The notes: generated by a model not told the origin, from the letters alone. A stretch of 64,000 nucleotides of DNA from an uncultured Roseobacter sp. (GCF_947488185.1 NZ_CANKYM010000001.1:992001-1056000); one strand, 5' to 3'; positions 17,839-26,828 are shown, numbered from the stretch's first letter. Made by a program: numbers and translations.

Positions 17839-18537
17839 TCAATCGAATCGCTTGGCAGGTGAAGCCGTATCGAGGGACGCCCGGATCTGCAGCATTCCCT
17901 GATGCACGTCTTCTGCCATGGCTGTCGCCGCCGCCTCCGCATCGCGGGCGCGCAAAGCCACCAGCAGGTCCGCGTGTTTGTCCGGCAGGTTCAGCGTGCC
18001 GTAGCGACCGCAGACAACGCGCAGCGATGGCGCAAAACGCAGCCACAGCCGATCTACAGTGGCACTCAGGATTGGGGCTTGTGCGATCTCATAGAGCGTT
18101 GCGTGAAACTGGTAATTATGGGTCAGGTATCCCGGAATATCACCTTGTGAAATGGCAGTATTCAGCGCATCATCCTGCGCCTTGAGGCTGCTCAGATCCT
18201 CGTCTTTCACGCGTACCGTGGCCAGCCTTGCCAGCTGTGGTTCCAGAGATTGTCGCATGAAATCAAGCTGTTCGATGCAGCTCTCCGTCAGTTCCGGGAC
18301 AATCACACGCCGATTTCCCAGCATGCTCAGCGCCCCGCCGGAGATCAGTCTGCGAATGGCTTCGCGCACCGGCGTCATCCCGGCGTCAAGATCGTCGACC
18401 AGACCCTGAATGGTCACGGCCTGCCCCGGTGCCAGATCACCAAAGAGAATGCGCGCGCGCAGCAGTTCGTAGACATGCTGGTGGGCGGGCAGTTTTGCCG
18501 CGTTTGGCGGCGTGTCGGATGCCGGATTTCTAAGCAC
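17839..18537 (-). CDS. GntR/FadR-type transcriptional regulator (FCD domain)
   Basis: About 232 residues: a winged-helix domain (QHVYELLRARILFGDLAPGQ, GMTPVREAIRRLISGGAL) and a helical FCD ligand-binding domain with the usual metal-site positions (HNYQFHATLYEIA, DKHADLLVALRARDAEAA). These regulators sense small carboxylates or amines and usually repress. The start is uncertain: a GTG at 18535-18537 follows an AGGAGGAGGG stretch at somewhat long spacing; the open frame continues up to 18684 but that leader is not GntR-like. It sits at the centre of the island, divergent from the second binding-protein gene, so it probably controls both arms. Confidence 0.82.
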   Translation of the reverse strand: MLRNPASDTPPNAAKLPAHQHVYELLRARILFGDLAPGQAVTIQGLVDDLDAGMTPVREAIRRLISGGALSMLGNRRVIVPELTESCIEQLDFMRQSLEPQLARLATVRVKDEDLSSLKAQDDALNTAISQGDIPGYLTHNYQFHATLYEIAQAPILSATVDRLWLRFAPSLRVVCGRYGTLNLPDKHADLLVALRARDAEAAATAMAEDVHQGMLQIRASLDTASPAKRFD

Positions 18538-18696
18538 TTCTATGATCCGTCCCTCCTCCTGGTTGGCCGATAAGGTCTGATGTCTTGCACAGCCTGTGAT
18601 CGCGTGAAAGCATAAAGCATCTTGCCGAATGGGGCAAAACTTGATCAAATTCACCGAAACCGGGGCAAACCCGGACGGTATCAACGGGAGTATGAA

Positions 18697-19779
18697 ATGA
18701 AAAAGCTCATGCTGAGCAGCGCAGCCCTTGCGCTCTGCACGACGGCGACCTTTGCGGATGAAGTGCGGGTCTATAACTGGTCGGACTACATTGACGAAGC
18801 ATTGCTTGAAAAGTTCGAGGCCGAGACCGGCATCGATCTCATCTACGACGTTTTCGACAGCAACGAGGTGTTGGAAACCAAGCTACTGGCGGGCGGTTCG
18901 GGCTACGACGTGGTGGTGCCGACGGGCACCTTTCTCGCCCGTCAGATTCAGGCCGGTGTGTTCCAGCCGCTCGACAAGTCAAAACTGCCCAACATCGGCA
19001 ATATGTGGGACGTGATCGAAGAACGGACAAAGCAGTATGACCCTGACAACGGATATTCGATCAACTACATGTGGGGCACCACAGGCCTTGGCGTGAATGT
19101 TGGCAAGGTGCAGGAAATACTGGGCGCGGACGCCCCCATTGCGTCACTTGGCCTGATCTTTGACCCGGGCAACATGGAAAAGCTGGCCGCCTGTGGCGTG
19201 CACTTCCTGGACGCCCCGACCGAGATGATCCCCGCTGCGCTGACCTATGTGGGTGAGGATCCGGACGCCAAGGATGCCGAAGCGCTGGAGAAGGCCGAGG
19301 CGGCACTGACAGCCGTCCGTCCGTATATTCAGAAATTCCACAGTTCCGAATACATAAACGCGCTGGCCAATGGGGATATCTGCGTGGCGTTTGGCTGGTC
19401 GGGCGATATCCTTCAGGCGCGCGACCGTGCCGCCGAAGCCGAGAACGGGGTTGAGATCGCCTATAGCGCCCCGAACGAAGGCGCGCTGATGTGGTTTGAC
19501 CAAATGGCCATCCCTGCCGATGCGCCGAACCCGGAAGCCGCACACACCTTCTTGAACTTTATCATGGACGCGCAGAACATGGCGGATGCGTCGAACTACG
19601 TCTACTACGCCAACGGCAATGCGGCCTCCAAGGAATTCCTGGTCGAAGACGTGATCGGCGACACGGCGATCTATCCCGATGAGGCGGCGCTGCAGAACCT
19701 CTATACGGTGACCACATGGGGCCCGCGCGAACAGCGCACCCTGACCCGGACATGGACCCGGATCAAATCGGGCACATGA
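18697..19779 (+). CDS. Polyamine-type ABC substrate-binding protein, PotF/SpuD-like
   Basis: Periplasmic binding protein of the plus-strand importer. The 360 residues include a signal peptide (about 1-20, ending TFA) and the diagnostic N-terminus EVRVYNWSDYIDEALL of PotD/PotF/SpuD proteins. The later stretches SGYDVVVPTGTFLARQ, GLGVNVGKV and ICVAFGWSGDILQA also follow this family. The ATG at 18697 is preceded by GGGAG; a start at 18622 would place 25 residues before the signal peptide. A terminator-like hairpin follows before the ATPase gene. Putrescine or spermidine is the likely ligand; the ligand contacts were not checked one by one. Confidence 0.92.
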   Translation: MKKLMLSSAALALCTTATFADEVRVYNWSDYIDEALLEKFEAETGIDLIYDVFDSNEVLETKLLAGGSGYDVVVPTGTFLARQIQAGVFQPLDKSKLPNIGNMWDVIEERTKQYDPDNGYSINYMWGTTGLGVNVGKVQEILGADAPIASLGLIFDPGNMEKLAACGVHFLDAPTEMIPAALTYVGEDPDAKDAEALEKAEAALTAVRPYIQKFHSSEYINALANGDICVAFGWSGDILQARDRAAEAENGVEIAYSAPNEGALMWFDQMAIPADAPNPEAAHTFLNFIMDAQNMADASNYVYYANGNAASKEFLVEDVIGDTAIYPDEAALQNLYTVTTWGPREQRTLTRTWTRIKSGT

Positions 19780-19788
19780 GCCAGACAA

Positions 19789-19820
19789 CCGGGCGCGGCA
19801 GTCCTGCGCCCGGCCTTTTT
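19789..19820 (+). terminator. Rho-independent-type terminator/attenuator after the binding-protein gene
   Basis: CCGGGCGC, a nine-base loop, GCGCCCGG, then CCTTTTT: a perfect eight-pair GC stem with a T-run, starting 10 bases after the TGA stop. The next gene starts 14 bases later on the same strand, so this probably acts as a partial terminator that gives more binding-protein mRNA than transporter mRNA. Confidence 0.75.
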
Positions 19821-19833
19821 CGGGAATGCGCCA

Positions 19834-20961
19834 TTGGCTGAAACAGTTTTTGCCCCTTGGGATGATCCCAATGAGAAACCGCTGATCCGGTTTCAGAATG
19901 TCACAAAACGCTTTGGCGAATTTGTCGCCATCGACGATCTGACACTCGACATCTTCGAAAAGGAGTTCTTTGCGCTGCTGGGTCCGTCTGGTTGTGGCAA
20001 GACCACGATGATGCGCATGCTCGCCGGGTTCGAGACAGTGAGCGAGGGCAGCATCGAACTGGCCGGGCAGGACATCGCCGCCGTGCCGCCGAACAAGCGC
20101 GCGGTGAACATGATGTTCCAGTCCTACGCGTTGTTTCCGCATCTCAGCGTCTATGAAAACATCGCCTTTGGGCTCCGGCGCGGCAACATGCCGAAACATG
20201 ATCTCGACGCGCGGGTGACCGAGATGCTCAAGCTGACCCGGCTCGAGAAATTTGCCCGTCGCAAACCGCACCAGATTTCCGGGGGGCAGCGGCAGCGCGT
20301 CGCCCTGGCCCGTAGTCTTGCCAAGGCGCCCAAGCTTTTGTTGCTGGACGAGCCGTTGGGCGCGCTGGACGCAAAACTGCGGCAGGCCACGCAGTTCGAG
20401 CTGATGGACATTCAGGAAAAGACCGGCACCACCTTCGTGATCGTGACCCATGATCAGGAAGAGGCCATGACCGTCGCCAGCCGCGTGGCGGTCATGGACG
20501 AAGGCCGGGTGATGCAGGTGGCGACACCCGAGCGGATTTATGAAGCGCCGGAAAGCGTCTATGTCGCTGATTTCATTGGCGATGTGAATATAGTGTCCGG
20601 CCAGTCAACGCCAATGGGTGAGGACCGCTACCACATCTCTTGGACCGAGGGACAGCAGCCCCTGGTTGCTGCATCCGACCGTCCATTCACCGACGGACAG
20701 TCGTGCCACTTGGCAGTACGGCCTGAAAAAATCGCAATCAGTGCCGAACGGCCTCCGAATGTGGACAACGCCGTTCAGGGCACGGTGCTGGATATCGCCT
20801 ATCTGGGCAATCTCAGCACCTACTACGTCGAGCTACCCGGCGGACAGATCATCAAATCGCAGACTGCCAATACCCGCCGCATATCGCGTCGGAGTTTTAC
20901 TTGGGAAGACACCGTCTGGGTGTCCTGGACGGCAACTGCGGGCGTTTTGCTGGCGCAATGA
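19834..20961 (+). CDS. Polyamine-type ABC transporter ATP-binding protein, PotG/PotA-like
   Basis: ATPase subunit of the plus-strand importer, 375 residues. Walker A GPSGCGKTT, Q-loop (MMFQSYALFPH), signature ISGGQRQR, Walker B LLLLDEPLGALD, H-loop VTHDQEEAMT, and a C-terminal TOBE region (about 290-375). The start appears to be TTG at 19834 (no in-frame ATG nearby; GGGAA a few bases upstream), shortly after the terminator-like hairpin. The N-terminus FAPWDDPNEKPLIRFQNVTK fits PotG-type proteins. It is followed by two permease genes and an amine oxidase gene, all on the same strand. Confidence 0.9.
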   Translation: MAETVFAPWDDPNEKPLIRFQNVTKRFGEFVAIDDLTLDIFEKEFFALLGPSGCGKTTMMRMLAGFETVSEGSIELAGQDIAAVPPNKRAVNMMFQSYALFPHLSVYENIAFGLRRGNMPKHDLDARVTEMLKLTRLEKFARRKPHQISGGQRQRVALARSLAKAPKLLLLDEPLGALDAKLRQATQFELMDIQEKTGTTFVIVTHDQEEAMTVASRVAVMDEGRVMQVATPERIYEAPESVYVADFIGDVNIVSGQSTPMGEDRYHISWTEGQQPLVAASDRPFTDGQSCHLAVRPEKIAISAERPPNVDNAVQGTVLDIAYLGNLSTYYVELPGGQIIKSQTANTRRISRRSFTWEDTVWVSWTATAGVLLAQ

Positions 20962-20992
20962 AATTGAAACCGGACAGTAAAGGGGAGGGGAC

Positions 20993-21868
20993 ATGCAACG
21001 ATTTGCGCTGATCGCCATTCCCTATGCCTGGTTGCTGGCCCTTTTCCTGATCCCCTTCGTGATCGTCTTCAAGATTTCCTTGTCCGATATCGCGCTGGCA
21101 ATCCCCCCGTACACACCGACGCTCAGCGACGGTGTCGGCCCTTTCTTTTCGGCTCTGGATTTTGAGAACTTCGCCTTTCTGGCGTCTGATGATCTCTATT
21201 GGAAAGCTTACGTCAGTTCGCTCCGTATCGCGGCGATTTCAACCATTCTGACGCTGCTGGTGGGGTATCCCATCGCCTATGCGATGGCGCACGCGCCGGA
21301 AGAATGGCGCCCGACGCTGATGATGCTGGTGATCCTGCCGTTCTGGACGTCGTTCCTGATCCGGGTTTACGCGTGGATGGGTATCCTCAGTCAGGAAGGC
21401 TTCCTGAACCAGTTTTTGCTGTGGGCAGGGCTGATCGACGCGCCGCTGACCATCCTTAACACCACGACTGCCGTCTACATCGGCATCGTCTATACCTATG
21501 TGCCGTTCATGATCCTGCCGATCTTTGCGGCCCTCGACCGGCTGGACGGGTCCCTGATCGAAGCGGCCGAAGACCTCGGATGTTCGCGGCTGCAGGCCTT
21601 CTGGCTGGTTACCATTCCCCTGTCCAAAAACGGGATCATCGCGGGCAGCTTCCTTGTCTTCATCCCGGCTTTGGGCGAATTCGTCATCCCGTCCTTGCTG
21701 GGGGGATCGGGCACTTTGATGATCGGCAAGGTGCTCTGGGAGGAATTCTTTAACAATCGTGATTGGCCAGTGGCCAGCGCGGTTGCCGTTATCCTGCTGC
21801 TGATCCTGATCATCCCTATCGTTCTGTTCCAGCGCAACCAGCAACGGCAGGCGGAGGAGGAGGCATGA
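20993..21868 (+). CDS. Polyamine-type ABC transporter permease, PotH/PotB-like
   Basis: Inner-membrane permease, 291 residues, of normal size for PotH/PotB. Six predicted helices, beginning with IPYAWLLALFLIPFVIVFKI; the EAA loop is EAAEDLGCSRLQAFWLVTIP. The ATG is preceded by a strong GGGGAGGGG site. The stop overlaps the ATG of the next permease (ATGA). Its normal length contrasts with the 546-residue homologue in the minus-strand arm. Confidence 0.92.
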   Translation: MQRFALIAIPYAWLLALFLIPFVIVFKISLSDIALAIPPYTPTLSDGVGPFFSALDFENFAFLASDDLYWKAYVSSLRIAAISTILTLLVGYPIAYAMAHAPEEWRPTLMMLVILPFWTSFLIRVYAWMGILSQEGFLNQFLLWAGLIDAPLTILNTTTAVYIGIVYTYVPFMILPIFAALDRLDGSLIEAAEDLGCSRLQAFWLVTIPLSKNGIIAGSFLVFIPALGEFVIPSLLGGSGTLMIGKVLWEEFFNNRDWPVASAVAVILLLILIIPIVLFQRNQQRQAEEEA

Positions 21869-22683
21869 ACAGGCTCAGCTGGTTCAATGTCACGTCGCTG
21901 ACGTTGGGGTTCGCCTTTCTCTACCTGCCGATGGTCATTCTGGTCCTTTATTCGTTCAACGAAAGCAAACTGGTGACCGTCTGGGCGGGGTTCTCGACCA
22001 AATGGTACGGCGAGTTGCTCCAGAATGAAGCGTTTCTGGATGCCGCCTGGGTCACGATCAAGGTCGCGGTCCTGTCCTCCACCTTTGCCACCGTTCTGGG
22101 CACGATGGCGGCCTATGTGCTTGTGCGCGGAGGGCGGTTTCTGGGGCGCACCCTCTTTTCCGGGATGATCTACGCACCGCTGGTGATGCCCGAGGTGATC
22201 ACCGGGCTGTCACTGCTGCTGCTCTTTATCGGCATCGGGTTGGATCGCGGTGTGCTGACCATCGTGCTCGCCCATACTACATTCTCAATGTGTTATGTTT
22301 CGGTCGTGGTGTCCTCCCGCCTGATGACCTTTGACCGATCCCTGGAAGAGGCGGCGCTTGATCTCGGGTGTTCCAGTTTCGATGCGTTCCGTCTGGTGAC
22401 CCTGCCGATCATCGCCCCCGCAGTGATTTCCGGCTGGTTGCTGGCTTTCACGCTCAGCCTTGATGATCTGGTGATCGCCTCCTTCACCGCCGGCCCATCA
22501 GCCACCACGTTGCCGATCAAGATTTTCTCGGCGGTCAGGCTGGGTGTTTCGCCTGAAATCAATGCGTTGTCGACCATCATGATCGGGATTGTCACCGTGG
22601 GGGTGATCAGCGCGTCGCTGATTTCCAAACGCAACAGCCTGCGCCAGCAGAGAGATGAGCAGGCTGCGGCGCGCACCGCATGA
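21865..22683 (+). CDS. Polyamine-type ABC transporter permease, PotI/PotC-like
   Basis: Inner-membrane permease, 272 residues, partner of the gene upstream. Six predicted helices, starting with LTLGFAFLYLPMVILVLYSFN, and the EAA loop EAALDLGCSSFDAFRLVTLP. I chose the ATG at 21865, which overlaps the preceding stop (ATGA) and follows GGAGGAGG; an upstream in-frame start would lie inside the previous gene. The stop overlaps the start of the FAD oxidase gene by four bases, so uptake and oxidation genes are translationally coupled. Confidence 0.92.
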   Translation: MNRLSWFNVTSLTLGFAFLYLPMVILVLYSFNESKLVTVWAGFSTKWYGELLQNEAFLDAAWVTIKVAVLSSTFATVLGTMAAYVLVRGGRFLGRTLFSGMIYAPLVMPEVITGLSLLLLFIGIGLDRGVLTIVLAHTTFSMCYVSVVVSSRLMTFDRSLEEAALDLGCSSFDAFRLVTLPIIAPAVISGWLLAFTLSLDDLVIASFTAGPSATTLPIKIFSAVRLGVSPEINALSTIMIGIVTVGVISASLISKRNSLRQQRDEQAAARTA

Positions 22684-24008
22684 CCCGCATCTTTTCAGAT
22701 TACGCTTATGGTCCCGGCCCGCGCATGGGATGCTGGTGGGATGACACCTGCGAGATACCAGATCGCCCCGCGGTGCAAGGGTCCCTGACGGCGGAGGTTG
22801 CAATCATCGGTGCGGGGTTCACCGGTCTCTCCGCAGCGCTGCACTTAGCCAAGGCTGGTGTTGATGTCGTTGTGCTGGAGGCAGAATTTCCCGGTTGGGG
22901 CGCCTCCGGCCGGAACGGGGGCTTTTGCTGCTTGGGCGGAAGCATGCTGGATGATGCGGCCCTTGATGCGAGGTTTGGCGCGTCCGGACGTCTCGAGTTC
23001 CGCGCAGCTGAAAAGGCATCGGTGGATCTTGTGGCGGATCTGATCGATGCATTGGGTCTGGATGTGGACCGGCACTCCAACGGCGAAACCGAACTGGCGC
23101 ATCGTCCCAAGGACATGGAAGACCTGCGCAAAAAAGCCGCCGGGACAGAAGAAAACTATGGCGTCTCGCCGCAGTTGATCGAGAAAGCAGATCTTGCAAC
23201 GGCGGGCATGGGTGGTCCGTTTTTCGGAGCACTGACCATTCCAATTGGTTTTGGTTTGAATCCGTTAAAGTACCTGACAGGTCTTGCCGCTGCTGCAGTT
23301 GCATCAGGGGCGCGGATTTACCACCATAGCTCTGTTCGCCAGCTGCAGTCATCTGCGCGGCACTACCAACTTGAAACCGATTTAGGGTGCGTGACCGCCC
23401 AGCATGTGATCGCCGCAACCAACGGGTACGCGTCAGAACATCTGCCAAAGGAAATTGCCGGGCGCTATATGCCGGGGCAATCCAATGTCCTGGTGACACG
23501 GCCACTCAGCGATGCAGAGATCGCAGAACAAGGCTGGCATAGCGATCAGATGAGCTACGACACGCGCCACCTGCTCCACTATTTTAGACTGATGCCGAAT
23601 CGGCGGTTTCTGTTTGGTATGCGTGGTGGTTTGATGACTGGACCTGCAGCCGAAAATCGTGCGAGGGATCGGATCAGGCGGGACTTTACGAGATTGTTCC
23701 CGGCTTGGGCGCAGGTCGAAGCAACTCATATGTGGTCTGGCATGGTCTGCCTCGCACGCAATCGTCTACCGTTTGTTGGCGAGCTCCGGCCTGAATCGGG
23801 GCTGTGGGCAGGTATGTGTTACCATGGGAATGGCATTGCAATGGGGACATTGAGTGGCTCAATCCTTGCAGACTGTATCCTTGGCGAGGAATCGAAAATC
23901 TATCCAGTAGCGATGCGAACCCCGTTGGCAAGATTTCCATTTGGTCGCGCGAGGCGGGTGATCATGCCTCCCGCTTACGCGGGCCTCATGCTGTCTGATC
24001 GGATGTAG
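22680..24008 (+). CDS. FAD-dependent amine oxidoreductase, PuuB-like (DAO family)
   Basis: A 442-residue flavoenzyme of the DAO superfamily. The dinucleotide-binding motif is GAGFTGLSAALHLAKAG (about residues 43-59), followed by ASGRNGGFC, the hallmark of gamma-glutamylputrescine oxidase and related enzymes. The C-terminal FAD-contact region is MCYHGNGIAMGTLSG. It probably oxidises an imported amine or its gamma-glutamyl derivative. No glutamylputrescine synthetase (puuA) is in the window, so the exact substrate is open. The ATG overlaps the permease stop. The last 23 bases overlap the convergent flgD gene. Confidence 0.87.
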   Translation: MTRIFSDYAYGPGPRMGCWWDDTCEIPDRPAVQGSLTAEVAIIGAGFTGLSAALHLAKAGVDVVVLEAEFPGWGASGRNGGFCCLGGSMLDDAALDARFGASGRLEFRAAEKASVDLVADLIDALGLDVDRHSNGETELAHRPKDMEDLRKKAAGTEENYGVSPQLIEKADLATAGMGGPFFGALTIPIGFGLNPLKYLTGLAAAAVASGARIYHHSSVRQLQSSARHYQLETDLGCVTAQHVIAATNGYASEHLPKEIAGRYMPGQSNVLVTRPLSDAEIAEQGWHSDQMSYDTRHLLHYFRLMPNRRFLFGMRGGLMTGPAAENRARDRIRRDFTRLFPAWAQVEATHMWSGMVCLARNRLPFVGELRPESGLWAGMCYHGNGIAMGTLSGSILADCILGEESKIYPVAMRTPLARFPFGRARRVIMPPAYAGLMLSDRM

Positions 24009-24675
24009 CTTCTGCCGGCTCACGTAGGGCCGTAACGTCCTCCGCAGTGACTGCTGACCCGCCTTCAAGAATGAAGACCGTCGCTGCTCCCTGACGTCGT
24101 GCCTCGGTGATCTTCGAGTATGTCTCAGCAGAGTTGACGCCTATTGTTTGGCCCGCCACGCGGCTTTCCACTTTGAAGCTGTAAAGCCCCGGCGGAAATT
24201 CCGTTCCATCATCAGCAATGCCCATCCATTCCACGGGGTCCGAACCAATGTCAATTTGCTTACGATGCACCTCTTCTCCGTCGGCATCATAAGCGACCAG
24301 GACAGCTTCATCTGCGCCCGCTTCAGATTTCGGAATCACGGTGACCGGTGATCCATCAAAGGAAACAGGAGCAGTTGTACGAGCCTCCATGCCAATCCAA
24401 CCCGCAATCTGTGAAATGCTGCCCGCCGACATCTGTGCACTCAGCGCCTGCAGCAGATCGTTGGATAGAACCTGCTGCTCCACCATGGAGAACTGGGCCA
24501 GTTGCGCCGCATATTCAGACGAATCAATCGGTTCCAGCGGATCTTGATATCGGGCTTGTGCCGTGAGCATTTGCAGAAATGTCTCGAAATCCGAGGACAA
24601 GACAGCGTTGGACTGTTCACTTGCTGCCGCTGTCCGGGCTGCGTTTTGCGTTGCCTGAGTGCTTGTGACTTCCAT
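23986..24675 (-). CDS. flgD: Flagellar hook assembly/capping protein FlgD
   Basis: Caps the growing hook and is needed for FlgE assembly. The 229-residue product shows the conserved N-terminal FlgD block (DFETFLQMLTAQARYQDPL, SSEYAAQLAQFSMVEQQ) used for export and scaffold function, and a C-terminal FlgD Ig-like/tudor-like region (about 95-200; WMGIADDGTEFPPGLYSFKV). It follows fliK on the same strand with a short gap. Its 3' end overlaps the amine oxidase gene by 23 bp on the opposite strand, marking the border between the polyamine island and the flagellar cluster. Confidence 0.92.
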   Translation of the reverse strand: MEVTSTQATQNAARTAAASEQSNAVLSSDFETFLQMLTAQARYQDPLEPIDSSEYAAQLAQFSMVEQQVLSNDLLQALSAQMSAGSISQIAGWIGMEARTTAPVSFDGSPVTVIPKSEAGADEAVLVAYDADGEEVHRKQIDIGSDPVEWMGIADDGTEFPPGLYSFKVESRVAGQTIGVNSAETYSKITEARRQGAATVFILEGGSAVTAEDVTALREPAEATSDQTA

Positions 24676-24686
24676 ATCGGTTCTCC

Positions 24687-26063
24687 TTAAAGCCGCAAAT
24701 CCACCCCGGTCGACGGGGCCATATTTATTGGAGTGGCGGGGTCCTCTTGCTGCTCACCCACAACCGAATGTGCGGGATTTGAAGCGCTCTCATCGCTGTT
24801 TGTTCCAGCATCTTGCTCCGATTGACCCTCATTGAAGGCGAAGTTGATACTCTCGTATCCAAGTGCCTGGAACTCGCGGCCAAGCAGATCAATATGCCGT
24901 CGCATCAAATCGAGCGTTTCGGGGCGTTCCGCAAGAACATGAACAGTTATGCCCCCCTCTGCCGTAGAAATGCTCAGCCGAACCCGGCCAAGTTCCTCTG
25001 GATTAAGCGAGAGTTCCACCGGCCGATCCGGTAAACGCTGCAGGATTTCGGCAATTTGACGACCAATCATGCCGGGTGTCTCCGGCCGGGACAGTGTCTG
25101 TGCAAGGGTGTTTGGCGCCACGCTCCGTGGATCCCAAGACGTTGGTGTATCCACATCTCCTATTGGAGGCATGGCGACATCAAGAGAGGACGTGTCGGAC
25201 TGGGCCGTCAGCGGTATGATTGGTTGAGGCGCTGTCGGAACCTGTGTTGTCGCCATCGTTACAGACGGCTTGGCATTGGTGTTCTGCTGTACTGCAACGT
25301 CTTTCGGTGCGCGGTCTCTTTCTGCATCAGCTTTTGTGCGTGCCTCCGCCCGTGGACCGATTGCCTCAATGTCTACTTTCCTTTGAGGAATGGATGTGGC
25401 GGGTGCTGTTGTTTCAAGCGCCTGCGCGGTTTTGGAAGAGGCTGTTGTCGCTGCAGAGCCATCAACATCAGTTTGAATTGCGATGACTTTCGGCACGCTG
25501 TTACTACCCGTCTCTGGGGCTGGCGTCACGTTTGCTTTCCCAGCTTGCAGGATCACAGGCTGCGTGCTCGCTTCTCTCGCCACAGGCGGTGCGGAAACAG
25601 TTTTTGAATCATCGGTCGCCGTTGACTTCTGTTCCGTGAAGACGCGCTGCGCAAAGACAAGCTCGCTTGTTGCTGCACCGCCCTTCTGCGCTCCTTTTTC
25701 TGCTGCGACCTTGTCTTCTGTTCCGGTTTTAGGCGACCGAACAGGCAGTTCCTCCTCCGGCAAAGCTTCTGCTTCGAAAGTCACAACAGGGTCTGCTTCT
25801 TCGGCCTCAGCCTCTCGCGATTTCTCACTCGCGGCGGAGTTCTCTTCTGGCGCGGGGCTTCTCGCGGTATCGTCTTCGCTTGCTGATTTTGTCTCCTTCT
25901 CAGCATCGGACGCATATGCCGATTCGAAATCAGGTTCTGATCGATCCCGATCATCTTTCATTTTCGGATCATCTGCGACACCTGACTTTTCAGTACGATT
26001 AGCCTTCGCAGATGGCTGCATAGATAGGATTTCAAGCACAAGCGCCTCCGGGACTTCTTCCAC
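24687..26063 (-). CDS. fliK: Flagellar hook-length control protein FliK
   Basis: Secreted ruler that sets hook length and triggers the export switch at FlhB. The 458-residue protein has a long low-complexity, acidic and Ala/Thr/Pro-rich N-terminal part (about 1-300) and the conserved Flg_hook domain (about 325-420), with PVELSLNPEELGRVRLSI and the following VHVLAERPETLDLMRRH. The variable N-terminal part and conserved C-terminal part are typical of the family. Upstream is flgD's shared promoter region with the flgJ-like gene, transcribed divergently. Confidence 0.88.
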   Translation of the reverse strand: MEEVPEALVLEILSMQPSAKANRTEKSGVADDPKMKDDRDRSEPDFESAYASDAEKETKSASEDDTARSPAPEENSAASEKSREAEAEEADPVVTFEAEALPEEELPVRSPKTGTEDKVAAEKGAQKGGAATSELVFAQRVFTEQKSTATDDSKTVSAPPVAREASTQPVILQAGKANVTPAPETGSNSVPKVIAIQTDVDGSAATTASSKTAQALETTAPATSIPQRKVDIEAIGPRAEARTKADAERDRAPKDVAVQQNTNAKPSVTMATTQVPTAPQPIIPLTAQSDTSSLDVAMPPIGDVDTPTSWDPRSVAPNTLAQTLSRPETPGMIGRQIAEILQRLPDRPVELSLNPEELGRVRLSISTAEGGITVHVLAERPETLDLMRRHIDLLGREFQALGYESINFAFNEGQSEQDAGTNSDESASNPAHSVVGEQQEDPATPINMAPSTGVDLRL

Positions 26064-26091
26064 GTTCCGCGAGCTTTATGACATTGGATAG

Positions 26092-26106
26092 TTACCGCAT
26101 CTTTAC
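26092..26106. promoter_or_regulatory. Degenerate CtrA-like box (TTAC-N7-TTAC)
   Basis: TTAC, seven bases, TTAC in the 92-bp divergent region between fliK and the flgJ-like gene: six of eight consensus bases. Weak alone, but its position fits the other CtrA-like sites in the cluster. Confidence 0.3.
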
Positions 26107-26155
26107 CGATTTGGCGCATGGTTCAGAAAAATAGTTGCAATTGGAGACACCTGTC

Positions 26156-26437
26156 ATGCCAGCAATACCCCCGGTTGGATCACAGCCGACGACCACATCC
26201 CACCAGGATCAGGCTTTGCGTGAAGTTGCGCAAAAACTTGAGGCAAGCTTTCTGGCAGAAATGTTGAAATCCGCAGGGTTAGGTAAAACCAGCGATCATT
26301 TTGGCGGGGGTGCAGGTGAGGATCAATTCGGATCGTTTCTGCTGCAGGAACAAGCGATGCAGATGGTCAAGGCTGGCGGCATCGGCTTAAGCGAATCACT
26401 GTTTCACGCATTGAAGGAGAGACAAAATGACGGATGA
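26156..26437 (+). CDS. Rod-binding protein, FlgJ N-terminal-type
   Basis: A 93-residue protein consisting only of the rod-binding domain (QKLEASFLAEMLKSAGLG, then FGSFLLQEQAMQMVKAGGIG), the equivalent of the N-terminal half of FlgJ. It has no muramidase domain; that activity probably comes from the separate SltF-like gene at 41087-41791, as in Rhodobacter. It acts in the periplasm as a rod cap or scaffold. The ATG at 26156 is preceded by GGAG with good spacing; a TTG at 26135 would add seven residues. The stop overlaps the next start by 11 bp. Confidence 0.85.
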   Translation: MPAIPPVGSQPTTTSHQDQALREVAQKLEASFLAEMLKSAGLGKTSDHFGGGAGEDQFGSFLLQEQAMQMVKAGGIGLSESLFHALKERQNDG

Positions 26438-26786
26438 ACATTTCGAGGACGTGATCGACGCGTTGGATGACGTTCTGGAGGCCGAGCGTGCTGCGTTGCT
26501 GATAGGCGACCTCGATGAAATTGGCCGCTTGTTGGAGCGCAAAGAATCGCTGATCGACCAGCTTGCCGCTTTGGAAGAGGCAGATCGCGCGCCTTTGGAA
26601 GCCCTGAACGCGAAGGTCATGCGCAATCAAGCGCTCTTGGACAACGCGCTGGAGGGTATTCGGACGGTTGCGCGCAGGCTCGCCGCGCTGAGGCGTGTTC
26701 GTAGCTCGCTCGAAACCTATGATGAAAAGGGTGAACGCCGCACAATCGACGTGACACCTGATGGCGCTGTTGAAAAGCGTGCCTGA
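26427..26786 (+). CDS. FlgN-like flagellar export chaperone
   Basis: A 119-residue, highly helical and charged protein with heptad-like Leu/Ala spacing across about 10-95 (DVLEAERAALLIGDLDEIGR, then LLERKESLIDQLAALEEA), matching the FlgN family that escorts the hook-filament junction proteins FlgK and FlgL. Sequence conservation in this family is low, so the call leans on size, helical pattern and position. AAGGAGAGACAAA precedes the ATG. It overlaps the rod-binding gene by 11 bp. Confidence 0.7.
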   Translation: MTDEHFEDVIDALDDVLEAERAALLIGDLDEIGRLLERKESLIDQLAALEEADRAPLEALNAKVMRNQALLDNALEGIRTVARRLAALRRVRSSLETYDEKGERRTIDVTPDGAVEKRA

Positions 26787-26828
26787 GGTGGGATTTGAAT
26801 AAAAACCGAATGACAGGGGCTGATCGAC

